Assembly (NCBI GenBank): GCA_029238665.1
Contig: JAQWFQ010000002.1
Span: forward strand, 46,868 to 110,867
Reading direction: 5' to 3'
Length of the DNA stretch: 64,000 nt
DNA from: Crocinitomicaceae bacterium
GTDB lineage: Bacteria > Bacteroidota > Bacteroidia > Flavobacteriales_D > Crocinitomicaceae
In this document: positions 17,660-26,600 of the stretch, in pieces
How positions within the stretch are numbered: the first letter of the stretch is position 1
How the letters are laid out: each line of letters begins with the position of its first letter
Program-made: the position numbers and the translations under genes
Notes under the pieces: model-generated
The model's database searches: none
What the model saw: only the letters and a program-made list of their open reading frames with translations
What the model was told of the DNA's origin: nothing

Positions 17660-18501
17660 ATTCGAAGTAAATTTCCGTAAAAAAGGTCTTTCCCTGTCGT
17701 TGTTTTCATCCACAATTCACGGGCCTCACTTCTACCCTTCTCAAAGTGCACTTTCCCTGCAACTTCAAGTGTTCGAAGGTCAACTTTTGGTGAGTAGGTG
17801 TTTAACACTAAAAACCCTTTTCTTCCGATAATTTTTCCTGCTTGAACAATAAGTTCATCCAGCTTATCCTCTAATTTCCACTTCTCTTTTTTTGCACCTA
17901 TTCCCCAAGCAGGAGGGTCCATCATAATTCCATGGTAATGGTTTTTCCGCTTAACCTCGCGAGCCGCAAACTTCAATGCGTCTTCATGTACCCATTTAAT
18001 GTCAGAAAGCTTACTTGAATCCATATTCTCTCTTGCCCAACCAATCAGTTGCTTTACCGAATCTACATGTAAAACAGTGTCACACGTGTTTTTTGCCACC
18101 ACAGAAGCAGCTCCCGTATAAGCAAATAGGTTTAAGAATTTATCACTCCCTTTGAGGCGCTTCGTTAAAAAATCCCAGTTTACACGCTGCTCTGGAAATA
18201 GGCCAAGGTGTTTGAACTTTGTAAGTTTCAGGTTAAACGTTAAATCGTTATATGTAATTGACCATTCTTTTGGGCTCCCTTGCTTCAAACACTTCCATTT
18301 ACCAGAAGTTTTATTGTTGGAAACAAACTCCCAATGGGCCATTTTATTCCACTCTTCAAAAGGTTTTCCAGATTTAAAATACGCTTGAACTTCTGGTCGA
18401 ATTGTAATTACAGAACCCCAACGCTCTAGCTTTTTACCTCCTCCAGCGTCAATGAGTTCATAATCATCCCAACCTGTAGTATATAAACGTTCTTCTGACA
18501 T
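17644..18501 (-). CDS. Class I SAM-dependent methyltransferase (RlmI/RlmK-like core)
   Basis: This 285-residue protein lacks the N-terminal PUA domain of RlmI. A Rossmann-type SAM site is visible: NLFAYTGAASVVAKN (motif I), HVDSVKQLIGWARENM, WVHEDALKFA, and MMDPPAWGIG (near 192). The last is the DPPxxG motif of rRNA/RNA base methyltransferases. Such proteins in Bacteroidota are annotated as class I rRNA methyltransferases. The target base is not predictable. It lies one base after the TPR protein gene on the same strand and converges with the dehydrogenase gene, overlapping it by 16 bases. Confidence 0.82.
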   Translation of the reverse strand: MSEERLYTTGWDDYELIDAGGGKKLERWGSVITIRPEVQAYFKSGKPFEEWNKMAHWEFVSNNKTSGKWKCLKQGSPKEWSITYNDLTFNLKLTKFKHLGLFPEQRVNWDFLTKRLKGSDKFLNLFAYTGAASVVAKNTCDTVLHVDSVKQLIGWARENMDSSKLSDIKWVHEDALKFAAREVKRKNHYHGIMMDPPAWGIGAKKEKWKLEDKLDELIVQAGKIIGRKGFLVLNTYSPKVDLRTLEVAGKVHFEKGRSEARELWMKTTTGKDLFYGNLLRIHPLN

Positions 18502-18502
18502 T

Positions 18503-19081
18503 CTACCTACGTGGAGTCTTTCTCCTTCCTCCCATCATTTGCGACATTCGCATTTGATTTTTAGATGGAGCAACCTGAAGTTGTTTTTGCATCTGGTTAA
18601 TCTGATCTCTCATCATTCCACCAGTATCTAATTTTTTAGCTTCAGCTAAAAGACTTACAGCTTCTTTTTTTCTGCCTGTTTGTGCACAAATTCCTGCTAA
18701 ATGCATTCGTGCTACGGCATTATCTTGACCCGTTCTCAATCCTAAGCTCATTGCTTTGCGCAGGTAAGACTCACTCTCTGAAAGTCCAAGTTCTTGTGTG
18801 TTTAACACTGCCTTTAAAAACAAAATGTAAGCGTGTTGCTTTTTTGGTAGAAGTTGTGGGTGCGTTATTTTGTTAATGAACTTCGATGCTTTTTCAGTAT
18901 CTCCTGTTCTCATAGCATTCAATGCTAAAACCATGTTTTCATTCCTAAAGAATGTTAACCCAACAATACCTGTCACTAAAATCATCACGATACCCCATCC
19001 CCAGTATCCATTATAAAACAAGGTTACGGTGAAAAACAAAGACAATGCTGCAATTATACAGCGAATAATAAATCTAATCAT
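18503..19081 (-). CDS. Membrane-anchored TPR-repeat protein
   Basis: This is a 192-residue protein of unknown function. Two hydrophobic segments at residues 3-22 and 27-46 form an N-terminal membrane hairpin. A helical region follows with tetratricopeptide-like repeats (ALNAMRTGDTEKASKFINK, MHLAGICAQTGRKKEAV). The C-terminus is short and very basic, rich in Met and Arg (MSQMMGGRRKTPRR). Probably a cytosolic scaffold held at the inner membrane. It is packed tightly with its neighbours: three bases from the RidA-family gene and one base before the methyltransferase. Confidence 0.65.
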   Translation of the reverse strand: MIRFIIRCIIAALSLFFTVTLFYNGYWGWGIVMILVTGIVGLTFFRNENMVLALNAMRTGDTEKASKFINKITHPQLLPKKQHAYILFLKAVLNTQELGLSESESYLRKAMSLGLRTGQDNAVARMHLAGICAQTGRKKEAVSLLAEAKKLDTGGMMRDQINQMQKQLQVAPSKNQMRMSQMMGGRRKTPRR

Positions 19082-19084
19082 ATC

Positions 19085-19519
19085 TTACTTAGTTGTTGCT
19101 ATACATTTCAACTCAATAGCAATTGGAGTTGGTAATGAATTAATTTCTACTGTTGTTCTACAAGGCAAATTGTCCTTGAAGTATTCAGCATATATTTTAT
19201 TGTAGGTGTGAAAGTCACGTTTCATATTTACTAAAAATACGGTCACGTCTACTAGTTGATCCCAGCTTGACCCTGACTCTTCAAGTATTACACGAACATT
19301 GTCAAATACACTACGGCATTGTTTTTCAAAATCAAATTCAATAAAGTTCCCATTCTTATCTAATTTTAACCCTGGAACAACAGAATCTATATCATCTGAA
19401 CCTGCAACGCGTGGCCCAACACCTGACAAAAACAATAGGTCTCCCACCTTACGCGCATGGGGATATAAACCAACAGGTTTTGGTGCTTTAGTTGTTGAAA
19501 TTCTATTTTTGTTTGACAT
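19085..19519 (-). CDS. RidA/YjgF-family protein, 2-aminomuconate deaminase-like
   Basis: This 144-residue protein has the RidA fold. Landmarks are PVGLYPHARKVGDLLFLSG near the N-terminus, QCRSVFDNVRVILEESGSSWDQLVDVTVFL in the middle and the conserved LPCRTTVEINSLPTPIAIELK end. The Arg in PCRTTVE is the carboxylate-binding Arg of imine/enamine deaminases. The YPHAR motif and the VVPGL insertion resemble the 2-aminomuconate deaminase subgroup, but no kynurenine-pathway genes are near. The chosen Met is 22 bases from a perfect -7 box; an upstream in-frame Met precedes that box and is unlikely. Confidence 0.85.
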   Translation of the reverse strand: MSNKNRISTTKAPKPVGLYPHARKVGDLLFLSGVGPRVAGSDDIDSVVPGLKLDKNGNFIEFDFEKQCRSVFDNVRVILEESGSSWDQLVDVTVFLVNMKRDFHTYNKIYAEYFKDNLPCRTTVEINSLPTPIAIELKCIATTK

Positions 19520-19541
19520 TTTACTGGTGTGTTTTGTTCTG

Positions 19542-19549
19542 CAAATATA
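19542..19549 (-). promoter_or_regulatory. Bacteroidota -7 promoter box for the RidA-TPR-methyltransferase genes
   Basis: On the minus strand this reads TATATTTG, an exact TAnnTTTG match 22 bases before the RidA start. It probably drives all three tightly packed minus-strand genes. No clear -33 partner. Confidence 0.45.
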
Positions 19550-19601
19550 ACGAGTATTCAAGGAATACTAAAGTTTTACCGCAATTCATTCGTGGCACTG
19601 C

Positions 19602-19630
19602 TTTTGATTCATGAAATTTAAATACATTTG
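19602..19630 (+). promoter_or_regulatory. Promoter-like boxes abutting the lipoprotein start, within a 14-base direct repeat
   Basis: TTTTG at 19602-19606 and an exact TACATTTG at 19623-19630 resemble -33 and -7 elements, although the 16-base gap is shorter than the usual 19-21. The -7 box ends four bases before the ATG. The sequence TTTGATTCATGAAA occurs twice, at 19603-19616 and 19627-19640, so the start codon region is duplicated with a 24-base period. Confidence 0.4.
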
Positions 19631-19634
19631 ATTC

Positions 19635-20312
19635 ATGAAAGTTTTAGTTCGTTTTTTTGCATTTACCTTTTTACTAATGCTTTCTGGTTGTATCGAAATA
19701 ATTGATGATCTCTCTTTTAATGACGATGGTAGCGGAACCTTTAAATACAACATCAATTTAAGTTCTAGCAAGATAAAACTCAACTCTATACTTGCTTTAG
19801 ATAGCTTAGATGGTAAAAAAATCCCATCTGTAGATGAGCTTTCACAAAAAATCAAAACGAGTGTAGCATTTTTCAAGAAAAATGCAGGTATATCTGCCGT
19901 TTCAGTTGAATCTAATTTTACTGATTTCACCTTTAAACTTCAATGTGACTTTGCATCCTTAGAAGACTTACAGCGTGCCATTCGAACATTTATTAGAGAA
20001 GAAACTAAAAGTCCACTGATGCCCGAATTAAAACACGATTGGCTGAGTTATTCAGGGTCACAATTTATACGGTCAGTCCCTTTGATTACGACAAAAAAAA
20101 TATCCGAAATTAAATTTGAAGACCGGGAATTGTTAAAGCAAGGCACCTATACTTCGATTACACGATTCGACACTGAAATTGAAGATTTTAGCAACCCAAA
20201 CGGAAAATTATCTAAAAGTAAAAAAGCAATGATGTCACGCGCTAACATGTATGCTTTAATACAAAACCCAAACTTGATTGACAATCGTATAAATCTTGTT
20301 AAATTGAATTAA
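19635..20312 (+). CDS. Predicted lipoprotein of unknown function
   Basis: This is a 225-residue protein. The signal peptide ends in the lipobox MLSGC with Cys19 as the likely lipidated residue, followed by IEIID, so it may go to the outer membrane. The mature part begins with a beta-strand pair typical of small Bacteroidota lipoproteins (DLSFNDDGSGTFKYNI). It is otherwise a mixed alpha/beta domain with no recognised catalytic motif. It is the first of three plus-strand genes (66- and 12-base gaps) encoding exported proteins of unknown function, so it may belong to a small envelope module. Confidence 0.7.
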   Translation: MKVLVRFFAFTFLLMLSGCIEIIDDLSFNDDGSGTFKYNINLSSSKIKLNSILALDSLDGKKIPSVDELSQKIKTSVAFFKKNAGISAVSVESNFTDFTFKLQCDFASLEDLQRAIRTFIREETKSPLMPELKHDWLSYSGSQFIRSVPLITTKKISEIKFEDRELLKQGTYTSITRFDTEIEDFSNPNGKLSKSKKAMMSRANMYALIQNPNLIDNRINLVKLN

Positions 20313-20378
20313 AGCGTATTCTTTTTTCGTACCTTTAATCTTCTACTCCTTCACATTGAACAGAGAATATTTAAGCTT

Positions 20379-22220
20379 ATGAAAATTTCAACTCTCACCA
20401 TCTCATTACTCGTTACTGTTTCTGTTTTTTCGCAAAAATCAGAAAACTTAATTCCAAAAGCAGCAGCATCCGTTTTCAGTATAAATAATGTTTCTCTACT
20501 TCAGAAAATCTCGTTAGATGAGCTCATCAAATACGAGTTCATGGAAGAGGTTCAAGCAGAGTTATTTGACGGTTCAACAACAGGGAAAACATTGAAAGAT
20601 TCAGGCATTGATTTCAATCAAAAATTGAATGTGTTTTATGGCAAAACGGAAAACTATGAAGTTGCTGGACTTTCATTTGGCGTAACGAATAAAGAGGCGC
20701 TGTTTGATGTCTTCGATGATTTTACACCTTCTTACAGCGATTATAGTAACGTTGAGTTTTACGAATCTTATTTTAGCCGGATTGCCATTGAGGAAAATTC
20801 AGGCGTACTCTTTAGAGTAACACCAACAAATTCTACCGTAGATTTAATTACAGACTCAATCTGGCAAGCGCAAGGAAACGAACCCCATTCCTATTCTTAT
20901 AGAAGTGATTTCTTGTTTGACCAGGCAGAAGTTGAGGCTGTTGAAACAGAAGTTTTTATAGACGGAGTTGAAGTGGAGGATTACCCTGTGGCTGAGGAAA
21001 CCCCTTCAATAAAAACATACTACGAATTAAGAGACTCTATTGAAACAGGACTTTCTATTCAGTACCTTTCTACAGTTTGTGACGAGGTGTTTGTTGACGG
21101 CCAAAACTTAGTGAATTCTTCTCCTGCTTTTGCAGAACAATTAACACATACATCTGAGGGGGTTTTCTTTTTAGACAACTCAAAAGGGTTGAAAAATAGC
21201 GAGTTTAGCTATTTAAAAAACATCTACCCAACGCTTTATTCTAATATTGAAGCGTTATACACAGGGAACCTGATACTTGGAGACTTAGTGATTAACGACA
21301 ATTCTGTTGAAATGCAATTAAATGCTCAGTATGGCGATGAACTGGGGTCTATCTATTCAAAATTAAGTGGAGCTAAATTTGATAAAAATGTCTTGAAGTA
21401 CATTCACAAAGACAATTTAGCCTATTTCACATACCGTGTAAATTTAAGGGAAGCTTACGAACAGGCATATGATATTATTATACCCCTATTATCGGAAGAA
21501 GAAGATCTTGGAATAAGTGCTCAACTGTTAGTTGTTGAGCTAATGAATGAGTTCCTGAATAAGGATGCCATTTTTGACACCTACAAAGGAAGTGTATTTG
21601 GAACATTCAACGGGATTCAAAAGGTTAAAACGAACAAGATCACCTACCATTACGATGAGGAAACATTTGAGTATACTGAAGAAGAAGTTGAGGCTGAAGC
21701 TGACATGCCTATTTTCACTTTAGGGTTCTCTACAGACCGTTCTGACATTCCAACCCGTATACTGGAGCTGATTGCTAAATTAACCGATGAATGTCACAAC
21801 GAGGGAGCATATTGGGAAATCGACAGGGCTGTATTGGATGCTGCGCCTTTATATATTTTAATTCAAAATGACCTTTTCATTTTGACAAATGATGAGAATT
21901 TAGTGAAACAAAATGCGAATGGATTTGGGAAAGAGGCAATCTCAAAAAAAGAGGCGAAAGCTGCTAGAAAAAGTGGTATTGTTTATGGTTATGCTGATTT
22001 AGGATTGGCCATTGGAAGTCTTCCACGTGATATTTTTAGCGCAAGCGAAAATGAACTGATTGATGTTCTTCGTGATAAATCAGGAAGAATAACCTTGAAC
22101 TCTACAAATTCATCTCAGTCGAATACTTCGTTTAATTTAATCTATGATTTTGATGCGCAAGGAGATTCTGACAAGTACATTCTTGACTTAATCAACAGCA
22201 TGTATATCCTCTCGAAATAA
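20379..22220 (+). CDS. Exported protein of unknown function (DUF4836-like layout)
   Basis: This 613-residue protein has a signal peptide (MKISTLTISLLVTVSVFSQ). The mature start, LIPKAAASVFSINNVSLLQKI, resembles Bacteroidota proteins that begin with a conserved I-P-K-x-A-x-x-V-x-x-I-N segment (DUF4836 type). I do not claim a firm match. Two very acidic stretches occur, near residues 185-210 and 425-445. No catalytic motif, haem site or sorting domain is visible. Several segments align by eye with the next gene, including a shared GIQ-x-[IV]-[KR] block and a GIDF/GLDL strand, suggesting tandem paralogues. A TACCTTTA sequence upstream is a 7/8 -7 box. Confidence 0.6.
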   Translation: MKISTLTISLLVTVSVFSQKSENLIPKAAASVFSINNVSLLQKISLDELIKYEFMEEVQAELFDGSTTGKTLKDSGIDFNQKLNVFYGKTENYEVAGLSFGVTNKEALFDVFDDFTPSYSDYSNVEFYESYFSRIAIEENSGVLFRVTPTNSTVDLITDSIWQAQGNEPHSYSYRSDFLFDQAEVEAVETEVFIDGVEVEDYPVAEETPSIKTYYELRDSIETGLSIQYLSTVCDEVFVDGQNLVNSSPAFAEQLTHTSEGVFFLDNSKGLKNSEFSYLKNIYPTLYSNIEALYTGNLILGDLVINDNSVEMQLNAQYGDELGSIYSKLSGAKFDKNVLKYIHKDNLAYFTYRVNLREAYEQAYDIIIPLLSEEEDLGISAQLLVVELMNEFLNKDAIFDTYKGSVFGTFNGIQKVKTNKITYHYDEETFEYTEEEVEAEADMPIFTLGFSTDRSDIPTRILELIAKLTDECHNEGAYWEIDRAVLDAAPLYILIQNDLFILTNDENLVKQNANGFGKEAISKKEAKAARKSGIVYGYADLGLAIGSLPRDIFSASENELIDVLRDKSGRITLNSTNSSQSNTSFNLIYDFDAQGDSDKYILDLINSMYILSK

Positions 22221-22232
22221 GCACATTTAACC

Positions 22233-23597
22233 ATGTACCGTAATCTGCTTATTATAATTGTTCTCGCAGGAAGTTTGTCTGGTATTCTGTATCTAAAACC
22301 ATGGAAAAATGAGCCTGAATCATTCGTATTAATACAAGACCGACTACCAAATGGAGATCTTATAGGTCAAACCAATGTGCTAACCTTATCTCAATCACTT
22401 TCTAAAACGCTATTTTACTATAAGCTCCCTTTTAGAGACTTTATTTCCCCTGACTTTCTGTTAAGCCAAGGTAAAAGCTATGGCTTAGACCTCCAGGCAC
22501 CTGTTTATTTTTTTTTAAACGAAGAGGATCATGACTTTGAGGAACTTGGCTTACTACTAAATATCCGAGACAGTAGTAAAGTACGCGAGGGCATTGAACA
22601 CTTTCTGAAATTCATTGAAATTCAAGATACAACATTATACAATACCCCAGTTTCCTTTTCTCCAAAAGAACGTATCTACATGGCTTATAGTAACGACTGG
22701 ATGTTCATCTACAAAGGGGATGATTTTCAGAAAAACTTATACCGTATTCGCCACGCAAAGCAAAATGACGTTTCGACCAGATGGCGTGACTTCATGAATG
22801 AAAATTGTTTAAAAGGAAGGTCCATTATTGCTCAGTTAAAAACAAAGGAGCTGAACGACTATGGCATAGAATCTACCGTCGTATCCCTCTCCAATGATTC
22901 AAGTAATTTTATTCTGAACGCGAACATAAAACAATACGATTCTATTTTAATTGATATTAGGCCTACAAGCCCTATGTTTTCTAAACAAGAGTTTTCAGAA
23001 AACACAATTAATGTTAGCCTGAACATTGACCGTCTTAGACGACATAAAAACGATCCTATATATAAAGCAATCACGAAATTGAGCAAGAAAATCCATTTTC
23101 CATTGGCTCAATTTCTTGACGTTTGGGGGGGTGATTTTGCTTTCCGACAAGGAGGAATCCAAACCATTAGGGAAAAATATGTTACGTCTGAACTCGACGA
23201 TAATTTCAATGTCACTGAAGTTACAAAATATAAAGATGTTGTCGTTTCTGGATTTTCCCTATACCTCTCGACCCTAAAAGAGAATTCACCCTTTTTACAA
23301 ACCTTGTTTGAACGTGGAATAATGAACAAAGAAGATAAAAAAGTTCGCTTGCTGTTTTCTCACCCAATGAATTTAAAGAATACGGATAGTTCAATGGTCT
23401 TCTATACGGGAAGCTACACCCCTAAACTGTATACCGATTCTACAAACAAAATCATGTGGACAGTAAACAAAACTCCTGTATCTATTTACTTAGATTCTAC
23501 AGACCTTCATTCCTTATACTGTAGGGTTCATGTTCCGTTAAAAAAACTCATTTACGATAACCTTAGCCTGAACGAGTCAACTCGTGTAAACAACTAG
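22233..23597 (+). CDS. Exported or membrane-anchored protein, divergent paralogue of the preceding gene
   Basis: This 454-residue protein has one N-terminal hydrophobic segment (LLIIIVLAGSLSGILYL) that could be a signal anchor. The rest is predicted soluble and mixed alpha/beta. Parts such as SYGLDLQAPVYFF, then GGIQTIREKYV and later DDNFNVTEV, line up with GIDFNQKLNVFY, GIQKVKTNKIT and DEETFEYTE in the upstream protein at the same order and spacing. Function unknown. It starts 12 bases after its neighbour and ends nine bases before the convergent sprA stop, with no obvious terminator between. Confidence 0.6.
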   Translation: MYRNLLIIIVLAGSLSGILYLKPWKNEPESFVLIQDRLPNGDLIGQTNVLTLSQSLSKTLFYYKLPFRDFISPDFLLSQGKSYGLDLQAPVYFFLNEEDHDFEELGLLLNIRDSSKVREGIEHFLKFIEIQDTTLYNTPVSFSPKERIYMAYSNDWMFIYKGDDFQKNLYRIRHAKQNDVSTRWRDFMNENCLKGRSIIAQLKTKELNDYGIESTVVSLSNDSSNFILNANIKQYDSILIDIRPTSPMFSKQEFSENTINVSLNIDRLRRHKNDPIYKAITKLSKKIHFPLAQFLDVWGGDFAFRQGGIQTIREKYVTSELDDNFNVTEVTKYKDVVVSGFSLYLSTLKENSPFLQTLFERGIMNKEDKKVRLLFSHPMNLKNTDSSMVFYTGSYTPKLYTDSTNKIMWTVNKTPVSIYLDSTDLHSLYCRVHVPLKKLIYDNLSLNESTRVNN

Positions 23598-23606
23598 GAA
23601 TAATCC

Positions 23607-26600
23607 TTATTTAACTCCGGCTAGGTTAAATCTCAATCGAACTCCAGCCGCTAAGTTTCCTGTTGGGTAGGCAGTGGCAATTTTAGGCGTGTTTAACGTC
23701 TGATCATAGTACAATTGAAGTGTTACATAGCGAGACATATTATAGTCAGCAGATGCCTTAATTGAAATCACTTTTTGCCCTGCAGTTGCTTGGTTCGTAT
23801 TCTCTACTACTTTTCGTATTACCGTTAAGTTATCTCTAAATGAAAAATCAAATCGGAGGTTGACAGGACTGGCAGGTATTTTCTCAAAAGGTAATTTTAT
23901 TTTTGCAAATTTATACCCTACACCAATAACCCATTCAGCACCTAAAATTTCTGTTACCTGGTTATTATTTAGTGATAAGGTTGCTGAGCGATCTTTCTTG
24001 TACTCAAACTTAGTGATTAGTCCTTGTCCATTAATAATCCAAGTAGCATCCAGGCCAATTAATGGAGAAAAACGCTCGCTAATTACTACATTTTGAATTT
24101 GACTCTGTGCAATAAAGTTGCTATTCAAATCGCGTGCTGTAGCATTTCCACTGTTGTCAAACTCGGCGTTAAGGTTAGATTGCATTCCAGAAATACTGAC
24201 CGTTGAGCTATATGAATGACGCAAAACAAAGTTCTTCAAATGCTTTTTCATGAACTTAAAGTTCTTTAACCCGTTGTAGTTTACAGACCAATTAGGCAAT
24301 GGCATATTCTTTATTGGGTTGATGTTCTTGTCATTTATATCGCGTTGCGTATATGACGTCATAAAGGCCCCCAAGAGAACTTCTTGCTGTGTTCCACTGT
24401 ACCCATCATAATACCCAGAATTTAATAAGTCTGAGTTGTCATTTTCTGCTCCTAACAACTGTGAAACAGCTGTTCTGTTTGTTAAAAAGTTATCGAACAC
24501 AGCCGACTTATACCCTGTTCCCAATGCGGTAAATGCAGAGTTAATAGAAACGTTTGAATAAGTCAATGTAGAAACATCAACCTTACTTTGACTTTCATAA
24601 TTTGAGGTCAAGGAATTCCACCTAAAGAATTCATTTTGATTTTTACTATACGTTCTTAACAGTGTCAGTTCAACCGTCAAGTCCTTCATTGGTTCCAAGC
24701 TGGCTCTCAAGTTTAAGTTTTGAGAATGTGTACTTGTGTACTGTTTGTTCAAGTTCTCATTTTGAACCAGCCAACCATTGTCTCTTGCTCGTTCTGCAAT
24801 ATTATATCCTGTTTCACGCCCCCAAAGGTCATAGCGCTGTTGACCAAAAATAAACCCAGCCATACCGCCACTAAAACTTGGATTAAATCCAAGAACACCA
24901 ACTTCTTGATTGTATCCTGGCAATAATGTTCCGTCTGTTAAAGCATATGTTCCTGACACATTACGTACACTCATAACCATTCGTGCAACAAACCCTGCCA
25001 CAGGATGAACCTTCCCATTTCGTTTTTTCTCTCTGGCTTCTTTTTTCTTCTTCCGCTTCTCTTTGCGTTCTTTTTTTCTCTTTTCACGAAGTTCTTTTCG
25101 CGTCATTTCAGATTCAGGCTTTTCTGGTTCTTCCGCCTCAGCTTCTTTGCCTTCCTTGTCCTGTTTTGCATCACCTGTTTTACCCTTGTCTCCTACGCTA
25201 CTAACCCCTCTTCGACTTGATCTTCCACCCTTGTTAACCTTCTTAAAAAATGGCACTTTATTGTATAAGTTTGTAAAGTTCATTTGCCCAGTCATATTGA
25301 TATTACGACTGTTTTGAACGGTGTTCCCAAATGTTGATTGTGCTAAAGGGCCCCGTTGCCAATTATACGTTGCATCATACTTGACGCTCGCGTTCATCCA
25401 ATCAGTAGCTGGGATCTTATCTAGAGGGAGGGTGTAGTTTAAGCTATAGCTGTGTGTGTAATCCATAGCCTTACCGAAGCTAGACATTTGGGATTTAATT
25501 GAATCTTGGAAAACACGGTAGCCATCTGGGTCCGCTTTTCGATCGACCTGCCCATCAGCTTCCTCAAAAATTGAACGATTATTCGCTGTAAAATTGAATT
25601 TTATTTTTTTAGTGAGGTCATAGGCCAATGCATAATCGCGATTCCAGTTGAATATTTTCATATACACTGGGGCAAACTCATAATCAGGGACGATATTATT
25701 TCTAACCTGACGTTCATTGTATGTTCTTAGCAAGTCGGTTCCAAATGAAATATTTTTCGGCTTCAAATAGAAGTTCATATCCCTAACTAAAGCGAACCAT
25801 TTTGATTTCTTTAAGAATTTAATTTTCTTAAATGGCATAACCGGCTTCACGTCGAAGGAATAGTTATAATTTAACCCTCCATTCCATGTTTTTGTTCTGT
25901 CGTAATTGGTGTTAAAGTTCCGCTCATAGTTTTCTGAATAAGCATAATTTGCAGACCAATTAGATATTCGCCAAAATTGCGGTTTAGCTCCCGCCTTCAT
26001 TTCCTTGCGAACATTGGTTAAATTATATGACTTTCGTACTGTAAAATCTTGACCAAGTTTAGCCCGTTCTTTTCGTGTAGCATCATCGTAATCCCTTAGT
26101 TTGATGTCAGGGTTAAAAGGATCGTATTCTGGATTAATTATTCCCATTGAGTACCCATAGAAGAATGGCAACGACACTTTTGCTTGTTTTCCGAAGAATT
26201 GTCCCAATTGCACATTTGCATTCATATCGAACCCGATTTGCTCATTTCTCTGGCGATCTTGTACACGGCTTTCAACAGACCCCCAATTAATTCCCGAATA
26301 ATTTCCAGACATACTTATATTGGCAAAATCTGCTAACTGAACCTGCATTTGAGCAACAGCTGCAGAGCCCCCCTCGCTTACAAAGTCAGTTAAACGCAAT
26401 TCATTGACCCAGACAATAGCACACTTAGACTCCCCATCCTCAGCCCAATTATCAAGATCATGTGAATCTTTATCAGGGTTTCTCACCCCAATCATCATTA
26501 CTTTTAATGCTTGTAAATTTGGACTTCCTTTTACTTTTATAATGCGCTCTGCATTAGCCGGGTCAATTTTCGAATATTCTACAACATATGATGCGCCTGA

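Noticed and set aside
24983..25317. Several plus-strand frames of 70-85 codons opposite the sprA Lys-rich region
   Set aside because: They are the antisense of Lys/Arg/Glu codons (Phe/Leu/Ser runs) with no start context or family match.
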